64,000 nt of DNA from Cristatella mucedo (GCA_009760855.2 WPIO01000039.1:2285501-2349500); one strand, 5' to 3'. Numbered from the stretch's first letter, positions 49,432 to 60,862 are shown. The notes: generated from the sequence alone by a model not told the origin. A program made the numbers and translations.

Positions 49432-51031
49432 AGAGAACTTAAGCAACTACCGCCCAGTCTCCCTTCTACCATTCCTATCAAAGACACTGGAACGGGTCGT
49501 GGCAGACCAGCTGAACTCGTATATCGAAACCTCACACCTTGCTAGTAAGTTCCAGTCTGGCTTTAGAGCTAATCACTCCACAGAGTCAGCATTGCTTCGG
49601 GTATACAACGACCTACTTAGGAATGCAGACATGGGTAGAGTGTCTCTTCTTGTTTTGCTCGATCTTTCGGCAGCTTTTGATACCATCGATCACAAAGTAC
49701 TTCTAGAGCGCCTCTCATCTCGCCTGGGCATCACTGGCACTGCTCTGCAGTGGTTCAGGTCCTATCTCAGTGGGAGACTCCAGAGTGTTGACGTGAATGG
49801 ACAAAGATCATCTGAAGTACCTCTAAAATATCGAGTACCTCAGGGCTCTGTGCTAGGTCCGGTCCTTTTCACCGTTTATACTCTCCCTCTCGCTGATGTG
49901 ATTGCCAAGCACAATCTAGGCTTTCACTTCTATGCGGATGACACTCAGTTGTACCTTTGCTTTGATCCCTCCCAGCCTTCGAGCACCTCAAATTCTCTCA
50001 ACTCACTTGCTGCATGCATTGATGACATCCGCACATGGATGGCAGCAAATTTTCTAAAACTAAACGATGATAAAACTAACTTACTAGTTATGGGCAAACC
50101 TAGTGTTATTCAGAAATTGGAAAGGCTAACTTTCAAAATTGGCTCTGCCAGCATATCTCCAGTTGCATCAGCTCGAAATCTAGGTGTCATATTCCAAAGC
50201 GACCTCTCGTTAGACGACCACATCAGCTCCACAGTCAAATCAGCCTATTTTTTCAGCTTCATAACATTGCTAAAATTAGGGCTTGTTTAGATAAGGATAC
50301 CACGTCCAAGTTGGTCCATGCATTCGTGACATCTCGTCTTGACTTCTGCAACTCACTGCTTACTGGCCTACCAGCATGTGCGATCAGGCGATTGCAGCTG
50401 GTGCAAAACTCTGCAGCTAGGCTTGTCTGTCGTGAGCGTCTCAGTTGCCACATTACTCCACTTCTCGCCGACCTGCACTGGTTACCAGTCAAGCAACGGA
50501 TTGACTTCAAGGTTTTGTCGCTCACTTTTAGGTCTCTTCATTATATGGCTCCAGCCTATCTCTCAGATATACTACCCCATCAGGCAAAGCATCGTACCAC
50601 TCGCTTTTTGGAATCCAACAGTCTAGAAATACCTCGTACAAACCTTAAATCCTTTGGAGACCGTGCATTTAGCTCGTATGCTCCCACAGCCTGGAACTCC
50701 CTCCCGACCTGCATCAGAACATCCCCTGACCTGACCACATTTAAAAGAAACTTAAAAACATACCTATTTAGGACAGCATTTAGTGGGTCCTTGTGATTCG
50801 TCCTCGATGTGCTTATGCGTGCTGACACTGTTCATGCTGCCACTAACCATATTTGCATGCTGACCCAGTGCATGTAACCCCTAACCATGTTATTCATTTT
50901 GTTTGTTTTTCAAGCATGATTTTACTTACTATTCTATTGCGTATCACTTTGCAGCAAATGTAAAGCGCCTAGAAAGAGATTAAGTTCTCTGAGGGCGCTT
51001 TATCAAGTGCAATATTATTATTATTATTATT
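49432..51031 (+). mobile_element. L2/CR1-like LINE inserted in the Gypsy RT, 5'-truncated
   Basis: Plus strand, about 1.6 kb. It starts inside the RT domain (NYRPVSLLPFL) and continues with FQSGFRANHSTESALL, DLSAAFDTIDHK, VPQGSVLGPVLF and YADDTQLYL, then a C-terminal segment. The frame 49499-50290 is shifted relative to 50311-50796 by a run of six T at 50248-50253, where other copies have three or four. The 3' end is GCGCCTAGAAAGAGATTAAG, TTCTCTGAGGGCGCTTTATC and (ATT)n. Any target duplication is at most a few A bases, so it cannot be told from chance. RT catalytic YADD is present, but the copy is dead. Confidence 0.93.
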
Positions 51032-51039
51032 AAAATGTC

Positions 51040-51513
51040 GTCGACATACGAATCCGTGCCGGATCTGACCCGCTCATCCACAGACAACACTTTATTTAAT
51101 ATAACAGTCATTATTTTTGGTGCAACCTTAAGGCCGAAACCCAGGCGAGTTAGGCAGTATCGGCGGCCATTAAATTCAACCACCTGGTACTTTCACAGTG
51201 ATGGGTCTACGTGAATTTGAAGATAGGCCTTACGCAGGTCCACTACGCCTACGTTTCGTCCCATTGGCCGCCATGCACGAAGTTTATTACTGCACAGGTT
51301 CCCTTCTGCCGTGTGGCTCGACACGAACTGGTTGAGCTCGCGATAGTCGAGGACGGGCCTCACTTTCCCTTTGCTTCTTTGGAACACCGCCATCAAGGGA
51401 ATCAGCTCACCGCACTCCCCGTGAAAAGGTTGAAGCCAACCACACTTTATCCAATCCTCCACTTCCCGTTCATATTCTGCTTCTACCTCAGCCGGGATGC
51501 GATATGAGGACAC
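51040..51513 (-). pseudogene. RT fingers and palm of inner Gypsy (before the LINE insertion)
   Basis: Readable RT motifs are FQRSKGKVRPVLDYRELN, VVDLRKAYLQIH, LTRLGFGLKVAPKIM and YVDDIL. One in-frame TGA at 51193 interrupts. The LINE starts within a few bases of the YVDD codons. RT of this class makes cDNA from the element RNA in a cytoplasmic particle. Confidence 0.9.
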
Positions 51514-52083
51514 GCGGTTCTGCAGAAAGGGGGCCTATACACCTTCTTTCCAGTTCCAGTGAACGTGCCACGCGCCATCGTGGAATACTGCAGTAAAATC
51601 TTTTCGGAGACTGTAAGCTCGCTCGAATTTCCGACCTTTGCAACGAGCGAAACGTCGGTGGCCGGGGGTGAGTGAGGGCAGGTTACACTGTTTCTTTCGC
51701 CGCGGATGCATCGGGTCGCTGGAGCCTCATTACCAAAGTCAACTTGGCCTTCACCACCGTGCCCTACGCGGAAGCCGCCTAGCCCTCTTACGACATCCAT
51801 CCCAAGGATGATGGCCCAGCCAGCAATTATATTGGTCACCAAACAATTAACCTCCAGTGGTACTCCTCTAATTAACAAACTGACCTTACACGTAAGAGGT
51901 ACAGAGAGCCTGGTCACCGTTCATCATCAAGATACCCTCCCTCGCAGGCTGCAGATCACGAGAGGAGGCCAGCACTGATGCAAGCACCGTGCGGGAGCAG
52001 CCGGTGTCGACAAGTGCAGTAGCGAACTGGCCATTTAACATCACGCCAATGGAGGGCAGTCGCGCTGAAGTCAAGGGAAACAC
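51483..52083 (-). pseudogene. aspartic protease of inner Gypsy
   Basis: The active-site loop ALVDTGCSRTV (DTG) is in the frame 52083-51886. The downstream flap and second half (WAIILGMDVVRGLGG) is in another frame, 51917-51483, so there is a frame change near 51900. In Gypsy elements this enzyme processes the Gag-Pol precursor. Confidence 0.8.
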
Positions 52084-52147
52084 GCAGGTGTTGGCGGTTC
52101 CCCTTATTCGTTCTTTAGATCGCCGATTTTTTTACCGCACGCAGCAG

Positions 52148-52829
52148 CTAGATGATTCGGATCGCCGAAGATCCAGCAAAGTCATGTGCGCGGCCCGCTG
52201 CGAAAAGGCATGTCGGTGTACCGCCTTTGCGAGTCCGGCCTAGACTGCACCACGGCGCCTCGGGTCTGAGCGCGTCGATCCTCGAAACGGCCGGCGAGAC
52301 ATGCTTCACTTGATGAGACAAAGTTCCTTGACATTTCAACCAGCTCGGGCAAATCAGCTCTGGTAAGCGAGCACGCTGCTCAAAGTTGCCGCTTTACGTC
52401 ATCGGGTAGGCCCGACACAAATGCGCACTTCAGCAAAGACTCCGGGGGATACGCGGTTGCCCCCGCTTGAGCAGCAAAGACAATAGACGCCAAGCGAACA
52501 AGGTCGGCCAAGTAGACGTCTGGCGACTCACCCTCGCGAAGTTTTCTGCTTGATAACTCGTCGTACGCACGGAAGCAATCGGGCGAAAACGCGGCGCTGA
52601 GTGCGCGATTCACCTTCATAAAGTCACACTTATCACTGTCCACCAGCCCTTCATAGGCGGCAAAAGCTCCGCCGGTTAAGTACAAGGGCATGAGTGCGGT
52701 AAGATCGTCATCTTTAACCTTGCCCGTCTTGGCCACGGAGTCCAGTCGACGTACCCACTCGACGAAGTCCGTTTTGCCGTCATAAGGTGCGATTTTGCCT
52801 AGCATTACCATTGATGCCATCGACTCCAT
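52148..52829 (-). pseudogene. gag of inner Gypsy
   Basis: The likely start is the ATG at 52829, 14 bases from the LTR. The frame reads to 52380 with capsid-type motifs: APYDGKTDFVEWVRR, LTGGAFAAYEGL, YLADLVRLASIVF and CAFVSGLPDDVKRQL. A stop follows. The nucleocapsid region (52148-52340) is shifted and holds only a weak zinc-knuckle remnant (GDPNHLA). No primer-binding site could be recognised between the LTR and gag. Confidence 0.8.
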
Positions 52830-52843
52830 CCCAAGAAATAGCT

Positions 52844-53147
52844 TGTGCTTCGATGCGCCTTGCACGAAGAACGCCTTGCACGAAGAACGCCAGCACAGAA
52901 CCAACACCAACAGTTTATTCTACTACAGAGCAAAGGGAGCACGACTTCACTCGCCCCTCTCTCCCCACTGAATCCCCCTCCTCGCCCACGGCTGTATTTT
53001 GGCCGACCCCGATGGTGAGTCCACCATCTGACTGTGGTTACCAGCCTGTCCAAACCACACCACAGGCGGACCACAGCTATGCACCACCGGTGCCGCTCCT
53101 GCTGTTTAAAGAAGGAGCGGTACCGGCCTGCGTATACTCAGACCACA
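52844..53147 (-). repeat. 5' LTR of the inner Gypsy element
   Basis: 304 bp matching 47166-47473 with few substitutions and a 4-nt length difference (CTCCTTACAGCTG against CTCCTGCTG). AATAAA lies on the minus strand at 52914-52919. The right border ACCACA is followed by the target duplication CTGCC. Confidence 0.92.
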
Positions 53148-53275
53148 CTGCCGCCTAGCTGCTGACCGCCATCTCACGGTGCTCCTCAGCACTCTGGGCC
53201 GAGATGCTTGTGCGGATGCTCTCCCACTTCGAAGAAGCTCTCGTCACTGAGCTCTGCGGCCAACACATCGCTCTC

Positions 53276-53746
53276 TCAGGCACTCTTTGCCGACGAGATG
53301 CTCTCCGCCGCTACGACGCTCTCACTGCCGCACTTCACCGCTGCCGAGATGTCGCTCGCTTGGGCCGCCTTCGCCTTTTCACAGGCAACTATCGCCTCGC
53401 CGCTGCCCACTACCGCCTCACCGCTGGATGCCGTCCCATGCTGCACCTCATTCGTCTCCAGCTGCTGCCGCTGTGCACTTACGTTTTTCTGGCGATCTTC
53501 GGCTGCTGTGGCTACAATGTCGGGAGTGGTCCCATACCTGCTTCCTCCATCGGTATTGCAGTCGGATAGCTGTGGCAGCCGAATGAGCTCCGCTCGCCTT
53601 TCTGAATCCTGTGGGCAGTTGACAGTGGGGTTGACCGGTGATGCAGCTGGCTCGTCCCCTAGCTTTGCTCCGGTCTCGGCTCCGGCGAGCTGCTCCTGCT
53701 CCAGCCGAAACCTCTCGGCCTCAAGCTCGGCCTCCTCATCCGTCAA
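53276..53746 (-). pseudogene. outer element internal frame (5' part), charged coiled-coil-like
   Basis: The 156-codon frame begins with a Glu/Ala-rich segment (DEEAELEAERFRLEQEQLAG, strongly helical) and ends with ACEKAKAAQASDIS and AAESISSAKSA, which resemble the repeats at 46624-47160. The nested Gypsy element lies about 125 bp beyond its stop. This is probably the only protein of the outer element; its function is unknown, and a Gag-like role is only a guess. Confidence 0.5.
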
Positions 53747-54016
53747 CCGCGAGAAGCTCAGGATTAACTCGTTTCGTAGCTTGTGGTAATCTTGTTTAAC
53801 TTCGGCGGGCTGACCACCCTAACCGTGTATGGCGTAATCGCCTAGACACACTGGCACAACATGTTTCAGCGGCATCGGAATCTTTAGCCTAGCTACGGCC
53901 TTCTCAAGCGTTAGAAGCCAAGGCATAGTCTGGTCAGCCGTTAAACATTTCGTACCTCAGTATAAGCGTCCTATCTAGACCGTAGAAGGACTGGTACTCT
54001 TTTCGGCTCGAGGAAA

Positions 54017-54032
54017 CCATTCTCTGCTACCG
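54017..54032 (-). promoter_or_regulatory. primer-binding site, initiator Met tRNA type
   Basis: Plus-strand CCATTCTCTGCTACCG next to the LTR matches the 3' end of animal initiator Met tRNA (as I remember it, CCATCCTCTGCTACCA) at 14 of 16 positions. On the element's sense strand this is the site where that tRNA would prime minus-strand DNA synthesis. Confidence 0.75.
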
Positions 54033-54033
54033 G

Positions 54034-54328
54034 TGTTATATTACTGTGTCTCCGGCTGCAACAGCGTTATTGGAGTCTCATGCCGACACGGGACACAAGC
54101 AGGCGAGCGTAAGTGCTGAACGAGACTCGCTGTCTTTAATCCCCAGTGGGGTACATATACGAGCTGGGACTGACCACAGATACGCGAGTGCATCTGTGGT
54201 AGGCCACATGCTGACGTCAAAGGCTACTTGGTTCAACCACCCGCGAGGCAGGCGGGTATCTGTGGTGGGCCACATGCTGACGTCAAAGGCTGCTTGGTTC
54301 AACCACGAAGCAGCAGGCTCACACAACA
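54034..54328 (-). repeat. 5' LTR of the outer element
   Basis: 295 bp paired with 46050-46331. It carries the same two ~65-bp units with TGACGTCA at 54212-54219 and 54278-54285. It differs by a small insertion (GAACGAGACTCGC region) and scattered substitutions, so the outer element is not very recent. Confidence 0.9.
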
Positions 54329-54946
54329 CCGACACGCGGCAAAGTCACTGAGATAGGCATCCTTTGTGATCTCGGGATCCGGAATATGATCACTAATATG
54401 TCTAGCGTGTTGGACCCAAGCTGAATTTCTCCAGACTTCGAAGAAACAGGTGCACCTTAGTGTTGCTATTATCGTCAGCCTGAGTACTAAATTCTCCAGC
54501 AATCGACTACGGCCCGTCGCACAAGATTGTCTATAAATCAATGAAGGTCAGTCACACGGGAATATTTGGATGAGGAATTCCACAAACTCCTCCATAAAAA
54601 GGTTGGACAGTAAAGGGGTTGGTGGTTTATAACTTTGAGAGGCGTGATCTGTGAAGGGGATCCGATGGGTATCTAATTCAAATGAAAAAAAGCATGCTTA
54701 ATAGCCGAGCGATTCGCGAACAATGACAGCAACCAACCACCTGCCATGTAAGAACGAGAAACCGTGCTGTTGGTTTCAGACACCCATCCACCAGAGCAGG
54801 GCTTCATCCATAACTGGGTCAGAAGAAACGCATCGAGCTTTTATTAAAAAACCAGGTCATGAATAATTGGCTCCATGGAATTGAGTGAGCAGACATTTAG
54901 CAGCGGGTGTTCAGGAGGTTGACCAATGGCTCTAACAGGTCAATTT

Positions 54947-55125
54947 GATGGCACACTAGGTAAGGTGGTTGCTTTCACGACCTTGGTCGCGAGGTCGTGG
55001 GTTCGATTCCTGCAGTGGGCGATCCTTTATCGCCACTGCAAGCGGCGGTGATAGCCGTAAAGGCTCTTCTGTCGCTATACAAAAAGAGGCTGTTTGATCA
55101 GCTAGGATTTTTTTTAAAATTTTTT
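54947..55125 (+). mobile_element. SINE family A, well preserved copy
   Basis: Nearly identical to 15056-15232 over the head (GATGGCACACTAGGTAAGGT), B box (GGTTCGATTCC), body (GGGCGATCCTTTATCGCC, GGCTCTTCTGTCGCTATAC) and tail (GATCAGCTAGGATTTTTTTT). The high similarity marks recent mobility. Confidence 0.88.
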
Positions 55126-56091
55126 TTTGAAGGATCGAGGCTGCAGTTAACATTCGCTTATCAACTTCGCCCGTCGGACCAGGTGGGTGGTGCATTCACT
55201 GGAGGTCTAATGCCTGGTCTAATGGAAATATAGATTGTGAGGTGAGACAGCTTAAATGACTCGCAGAATCAATGGCATCTAGCAATGGCAGCAGACTGAT
55301 CACTAGTAGAATCGGCAGAAACCCTTATAACGGCCGGGCCGTCCTCGATACAATCGTACCTAGCCACGGTAAGTGAGCCAATCCAGGACGAGTGCTAAGC
55401 AATGCATATATGCTTTAAAGTTCGTAGGTTTTATGGCGGCTCGGTCGGTTGCTCGGGACATTGTAGGATACATTGTAGGAGAGGCTTGTCGACATTCCAT
55501 AGCAACAAGCCGGCTACTAGCAATAGACTAAGGGCAAAATCGCAGTTTTCGCTAAAGAGGTTCTTTTTTTGAGCAGCATATCCGAAAACAACTAATGCAT
55601 AGTTACAGGGAATATGTCAGAAGGCATTACGAAGAAGTTAGGTAAAGGTCTACCTTGCACACGGAGTCGACTAAAGTTTCTCGCTAGCTATTAACTTTTG
55701 CAACTTGCATTGACGTACCCCTGCCTCCAGCGCTTTTTCAACTGGTACGCTCTCTACACTCTCGAGAGTCCCACTCTCTAGACTGACATGTCGAAAGCTG
55801 CTTCATGCTGCTGAGCTGCCAGTACTGCAGCCTTGTGAACTCTTTGAAGTAAGCGTCGATTTCGAATTCGCACAGGTTTAATTTTGGTTTGGCTCTGCAC
55901 CTTAAAGTTATCTTACCTTCCCCTAGTCTCTTTTGAATTCCACAGTTTGGCGAATCAAGCATCAATATCTACTTTCAAGCTCTCAATACTGTCCAATTCA
56001 GCCAATATAGACAGCCACGTTTCGTGTATAAAGATCTCTAATGTGGCCACGAGCAACGAGACTAACACTCAATGGCTTGTAGGGAGCCTAA

Positions 56092-56168
56092 TAATAATAA
56101 TAATGCACATGATTAAGCGCCCTCAGAGAACTCAATCTCTCTCTAGGCGCTTTACATTTACTGCAAAA
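56092..56168 (-). mobile_element. LINE 3' tail (reverse)
   Basis: (AAT)n, then GCGCCCTCAGAGAACTCAAT, CTCTCTCTAGGCGCTTTACA and TTTACTGCAAAAGGA: the reverse complement of the main LINE 3' end, severely 5'-truncated. Confidence 0.8.
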
Positions 56169-59109
56169 GGAGCCTCACTGCTTTTCAACTTATTCACCAC
56201 TAAATATTCCAAACGGGCTATGGCAGCTTCTGCACTTGCCTACATGGTCACGAAACAGCACTCGTTGTGGTACTTGTCCTTGAGGACCCCACAAAAATAC
56301 TGATGAAGCTGCACCTCAAAGTACGGCTAGCTAGAATACTTCGATACACGCCGATACTCTAATGGTAATGGAAAGCGGCAGCATGAAGAAGACCCATACT
56401 TCGGCAAAGAAAGTCCTTAGCGATAGTGTAGAGCAGTCTATTCAATAGCCGTGGAAAGTTATATGATCCAAGACCAACAAGTACCGTCAACTCTATTAAA
56501 AGCCAAAAGCGGGCTCATCAACAGCCCGTCTCAAAGCCAACGGAACAACTGACCATTACATTGCCAGTAATTCTATACCACCTAACCATAGATTATGATA
56601 GAAATATCTTGGCATTTGTAACGTATTTGCTGTAGCACGCCATAGATTCGATGATAGTGCTTTTGGTTACTCTCATTCACAGGCTCACTTTGAACTTAAT
56701 GGTTGTCCAATCTACCAGTTAGCTATGATCAGATGAAGCAGTATTTAATAATAACAATATACAAAAGCAGGCTTGTAGAACAGCATCTAGATTACTCATA
56801 GACAACAACCAAACCTGTTCTAGCCAACCTCGTATATAACAGATGGGCTGCTCTCTGAAAAGTACACGGCTATAGGCATTTTCGCCTCGCTAGGTGCTGC
56901 AGCTGCTTCCTTACGGAACTTGCTTCCTTCCTTCCTTCCTTCCTTTCCTTACTGCTCTAGATAAGTAAATGCGAGCACTTGAATCCCTCGCAAAGGAGTA
57001 ACCCGGATAAGGGAATGCCACTGCACTGCCTTTTGAGGTGGCTGGCGGCCGAGTGACGCTTTCTAAGGATGGAGGTAGCATGACACATGTACACAAGAAC
57101 CGGTTATTATTGGTCGTTGTTACCGGTCGCCGGCCACTGGCTGTGTCATGGATGTGCTAGACTAGGGCTCCTCGCCGGTGTTGACCGTCTCGATATGCGC
57201 TTCGGCATTGCTTTTCTATGTAAGTCAACTGAAGCAAATGCTACGCCTTTTTTAATATGTGTGGCGTTGCGTGTTGCTTCTGAAAGAATCCTGCAACTGT
57301 ATGATCGGCTGCATCTCCTCCTTCCACCGGATCGCTCAAGAGACTGTGAAGAGTTACGGCCCTGCGACACCTCCACCTATACCACCACCTCAAGAGTCAC
57401 ATGCTATAGCGAGCTCCTCTCCATACCGCATGTTATCCGTGGTGGTCTGGTACGCTTAGGCTGGGTCCTGATGTCTACTGTATCGTTCGTTAACTACGAG
57501 AGGGTCGTCAACCGGTAAATAGTGGATAAATCATTGCATGTAGCATATGACCTGTTGAAAAATGGCCAAACTGGGACAGAAAAGGAGCCGACCAGCAGCT
57601 GGAGAGTGCTGTATTAATACCTCGGTGAGGGGCATACATCCTTGAATTGCACGATGAATGTGTCGCAACATCGCCAGAGCCCTTCACTACGATATGGCAG
57701 ACTACTGTCCTCGATCGGTCTAAAGTCAGCAGAATATTATTCCCTGTCTATGCATAGTCTTCAAGTTTTAAAAGCTTCGGCCCTACCTCTGCATATTGGA
57801 GCTGCTATTCATGATCGACTATCCACTTCCTTGAGTCTTCGTTCAAAATCAACTATGTACTGTAGACTTTATCCATTTTCGCCCGTGCGTAAGGTCAGAT
57901 TAGTTTTTTATAATGGCGGTATGCGTAATCTTTTATTGGTCTTAGGATTAAATTTCTTAGCAAATCGCTGCTACCAATCTAGATAATTCGATCGAGATAG
58001 GAGGGCCTCAAATGTCCGAACGGCAGGCTGAAATTTCGTTGGCAAATACCATACCAACTGGAGTTCACGAAAAAGTCTTAATAAGCCCCAAAATTCACTA
58101 CTTGAATCTTCAAACGGATGTCAAATAAGCTCCACAGTAAAACAAGTTGCATGGAGAATTGCAGAATCTACTCATAATCGTCACCTGCACCTCATCCTAC
58201 TCGTAATTATGGAATTTTCTATTTTGTTTATTGTGCTGCCGATGCTGGGATTTGAGATAAGCAATTTAGTGGGTCACCTTTCATATTTTGTATGACTGCC
58301 AGTGTTGCCCTCCTACTAAGGGAAAATGCACCCATTCACTAATAAGATTGGTTTGTGTGTTATGTCTTTTGCATAAAGCGTTTGTGATCACTCTAGGTTT
58401 ACCATTGCACAGTTATTGCAATAAGCTTATTAGTTCTTGAGATGTACACGATGCAATGGCATCACTAGGCAAGCTGTTTTACAACCATTAGAAGTGCTAG
58501 AAAATTTAAATCACTTATTCATTGCGTGCTCGACCATAATGTGGTAATCACTCCTTCTGGGCTGGCCGTCTAGGTTACTGCTTGATACTTGCATGCTCAT
58601 GTTTAGGACATCGTAGTCTTTGTGAAAGACGCTTTAGTCCAAAAGTTCTAAATAAGTCCACAAAATTTTTTAGAGTTTTGTTGATTGAACCAATCGCTTA
58701 ATGCAGGTTTTTTTATTCCCTGGTATTATCAAACTATCGGATACATTCGAGCTTAGTTGGTTCTCTGCCTGCTTCAAATGATTGCCTATGGCTAGCTGAT
58801 GGTAGGAATTGACAAAAATCCCAGAGACATATGCAGCTCCCCATACAGTTTTAAATTCTTAGTACCTTTTTGGCCTGTTATCATTGACGTGGTATCACAA
58901 TCTCTACCTTTCGTTGTACATTGATGTGTAGAAGCCCTTCGTTTCGGCAGTTGTAACCGAGGCCTGAGTGCTGACAGAGAACGTCTGACAATCCGTAATA
59001 CCCAGTCGTAAGCTGCTTCACCTCTCAAGAGTTGCGAATCAGAGTAGTCTGACCTGCCAGAAGTCACCACTCCGTTAGCGTCGTTATTTGCTTCGCCAGC
59101 CAGTTTTAC

Positions 59110-59410
59110 GGCCTTGACATCTCAGCGGCGATATCGCCAGTCAGAGCATGAAACTCGCTCCGAGACTCAGCCTCGGCCTGTCATCAAGGACGTAATCCAA
59201 CGGATGTGTGCATGCTCCATTTTTGTCGCAATTTATACTCGGCCTTTTGCCGATGTAATCGCCGAGCAAAATCCAGGCATTCATTTTTATGCAAAGAACC
59301 GCTGCTGCACCTGTCATTTGATTACTCTCTTTTAGAATGCCAAACTCTCTTAACTCTCTTTTGGCAAGTATTGCCCGTATTGACACTTGGATGGCAATAA
59401 ACTATATTGA
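59110..59410 (+). mobile_element. decayed LINE RT fragment
   Basis: It reads RPFADVIAEQNPGIHFYAKN, against LPLADVIAKHNLGFHFYADD in the young copy, followed by DNA for the LNSL and DTWMAINYIEIN-like part. The catalytic YADD is changed to YAKN. Confidence 0.7.
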
Positions 59411-59585
59411 AATTAATCAAGATTCAAACAGCACGGTAGTTAGAAATGGAAAAATATTTTCCTCAACTTGAGCTCGACCAATGTATCTCCTGCGAAATGT
59501 GCCCAAACGGGTGTCCAGTTACTAAGTAAACTTTCATAAGACGATCGCACCAGCTTCGCAGTTAAGACTCCTGACTTTGAGCTAA

Positions 59586-59764
59586 ATAAAAAAGATCCTA
59601 GCTGATTAAACAGCCTCTTTTTGTATAGCGACTGAAGAGCCTTTACGGCTAGCACCACCACTTTCAGTGGCGATAAAGGATCGCCCACCGCAGGAATCGA
59701 ACCCACGACCTCGGGACCGAGGTCGTGAAAGTAACCGCCTTACCTAGTGTGCCATCACGGCTCA
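59586..59764 (-). mobile_element. SINE family A, well preserved copy (reverse)
   Basis: The reverse complement of the 15056 copy in all blocks, inserted in decayed LINE sequence (59110-60400). It includes GAGCCGTGATGGCACACTAG, a GGTTCGATTCC B box and an AAAAAGAGGCTGTTTAATCA end. Confidence 0.88.
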
Positions 59765-59769
59765 TTAAA

Positions 59770-60405
59770 AAGTGCGAAAATTTGAGCATCCTGAGATAGG
59801 AATAGCAAACCCATGCACTTGTGACATACAGTCTTGACGGCTTTAACTCACCACTCTTTGAGCTTCTGGCTTGTGCAATTAACCATTTACGGTTGGTTCA
59901 AAACTACTCTGCTAGGTTGCTGGCCGTGAAAGTCGCAATGGCCACACTGCACCACTTCTCACCGACCGACACTTACTCTTGATCGTGCAGCTTAATAGAA
60001 TACAATATTTTGTCACTTAATTTCTGGTCTCTTTATTCTCCAGCTCCAGCTTACCTATCCAAGATACTTCCAAATCCGGCTAGGATCATGCCACCAGCTC
60101 TTCTATTTCAAATCGCTAAGCTGTGTCCTTAACTAACCTCAAGTCCATTGGAAACTGCGCCTTTTGTTCGTATACCTCCTAACAAACTCTCTTATGACGT
60201 CGCAACATCCCCAGCCTTGACGACATTTAAAAGAGGTATGCACATATTATTTAGGGCATTTCCTTGATCCGTTGGAATTATCCTTAGAGTGCTATGCAAG
60301 AAGTAAGCATTATTCAAATTTTCATTTTAGCATGCTTCCACTATGGTAAATACAAAGTGCCTAAAAATATTAGGTTCTCTTTTGGTGCTATGCAAATTTT
60401 ATTAT
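59770..60405 (+). mobile_element. decayed LINE C-terminus and 3' end with (ATT)n
   Basis: Blocks matching the main family: ACTCACCACTCTTTGAGCTT, CACTTCTCACCGACC, GCTTACCTATCCAAGATAC and CGACATTTAAAAGAGG, then AAGTGCCTAAAAATATTAGG, TTCTCTTTTGGTGCTATGC and (ATT)n to about 60405. Frames are lost. Confidence 0.7.
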
Positions 60406-60429
60406 TATTATTATTACTATTACCTAAGC

Positions 60430-60850
60430 AGGCCCAGGTGTGCTCAATATTAATTAGCTAACAGTAGGCCGACGTGACCATGGGAAATGTGCTCATCAAA
60501 TGGCCCTTCAAAATGGAATACCTCACGGAGCTTACAGCCGGATGTCATTACAGCGGTGATATATTAGCCAATTTTGAGGTTGAGGTTCTACAATTTTCGA
60601 GAGGATTTAGTTGCACCCAAAACTATTTGGTTTGTCTATCTTGGTTAAGCTACAATAAGCTAGAGGCCATCCAAGCATAAATGGTGCCAATGCAGGCTGC
60701 AAGGGAATTACGTAAGTCGTACGATAAGCTAGTCTTAGAAGGGTCAAATGGCAGGTAGAGCTAGATACCATTGCAGTAGAAATGAGTGCCGAGATTTACT
60801 TTACTTGAAGTACCAACACTCACTGCATCCTTCTTATTGCTTCTAAGGCG
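60430..60850 (-). mobile_element. decayed LINE RT fragment (reverse)
   Basis: The order of blocks on the plus strand follows the reverse complement of the young copy: GTGCTCATCAAATGGCC, AGCCAATTTTGAGGTTGAGG, then GAGTGCCGAGATTTACTTT. Strongly diverged. Confidence 0.5.
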
Positions 60851-60862
60851 ATACTCGGGGTA

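Larger units (their letters stand above)
47161..53152 (-). mobile_element. inner Gypsy (Ty3-like) LTR retrotransposon, broken
   Basis: Flanked by CTGCC at 47161-47165 and 53148-53152, a 5-bp target duplication. LTRs are 47166-47473 and 52844-53147. Minus-strand order is gag, protease, reverse transcriptase, RNase H, integrase, the Gypsy order. Lesions: in-frame stops at 51193 and 47979, frame changes in gag-PR and RNase H, and a LINE of about 1.6 kb inserted inside RT. It is not functional now. The RT and integrase motifs are well preserved, which suggests moderate age. Confidence 0.92.
46046..54332 (-). mobile_element. outer LTR element, non-autonomous, split by a nested Gypsy element
   Basis: Flanked by CCGA on both sides (46046-46049 and 54329-54332), a 4-bp target duplication. 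LTRs are 46050-46331 and 54034-54328; both run from TGTTA to ACAACA. On the minus strand the primer-binding site (54017-54032) lies two bases from the 5' LTR and a purine tract (46332-46343) abuts the 3' LTR. Without the 5,982-bp insert and its 5-bp duplication the element is about 2.3 kb. The remaining internal DNA shows no protease, RT or integrase, only a low-complexity charged/Ala-Ser-rich frame. I infer that it depends on enzymes of another LTR element. Confidence 0.88.
54333..58790. other. non-coding stretch, repeats only
   Basis: It contains a family-A SINE (54947-55125), a LINE 3' tail in reverse (56092-56165) and a (TTCC)n run (about 56923-56950). Open frames, including 143 codons at 57087-57518, show no family motif and no convincing splice structure. 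Confidence 0.55.

Noticed and set aside
47161-53152. Reading the inner and outer repeats as one element with compound LTRs
   Set aside because: Each repeat pair has its own TG...CA ends and its own target duplication, and the inner pair interrupts outer internal sequence on both sides.
57087-57518. 143-codon plus-strand frame
   Set aside because: The peptide has no recognisable domain and shifts between hydrophobic and low-complexity Pro/Thr parts without clear splice borders.
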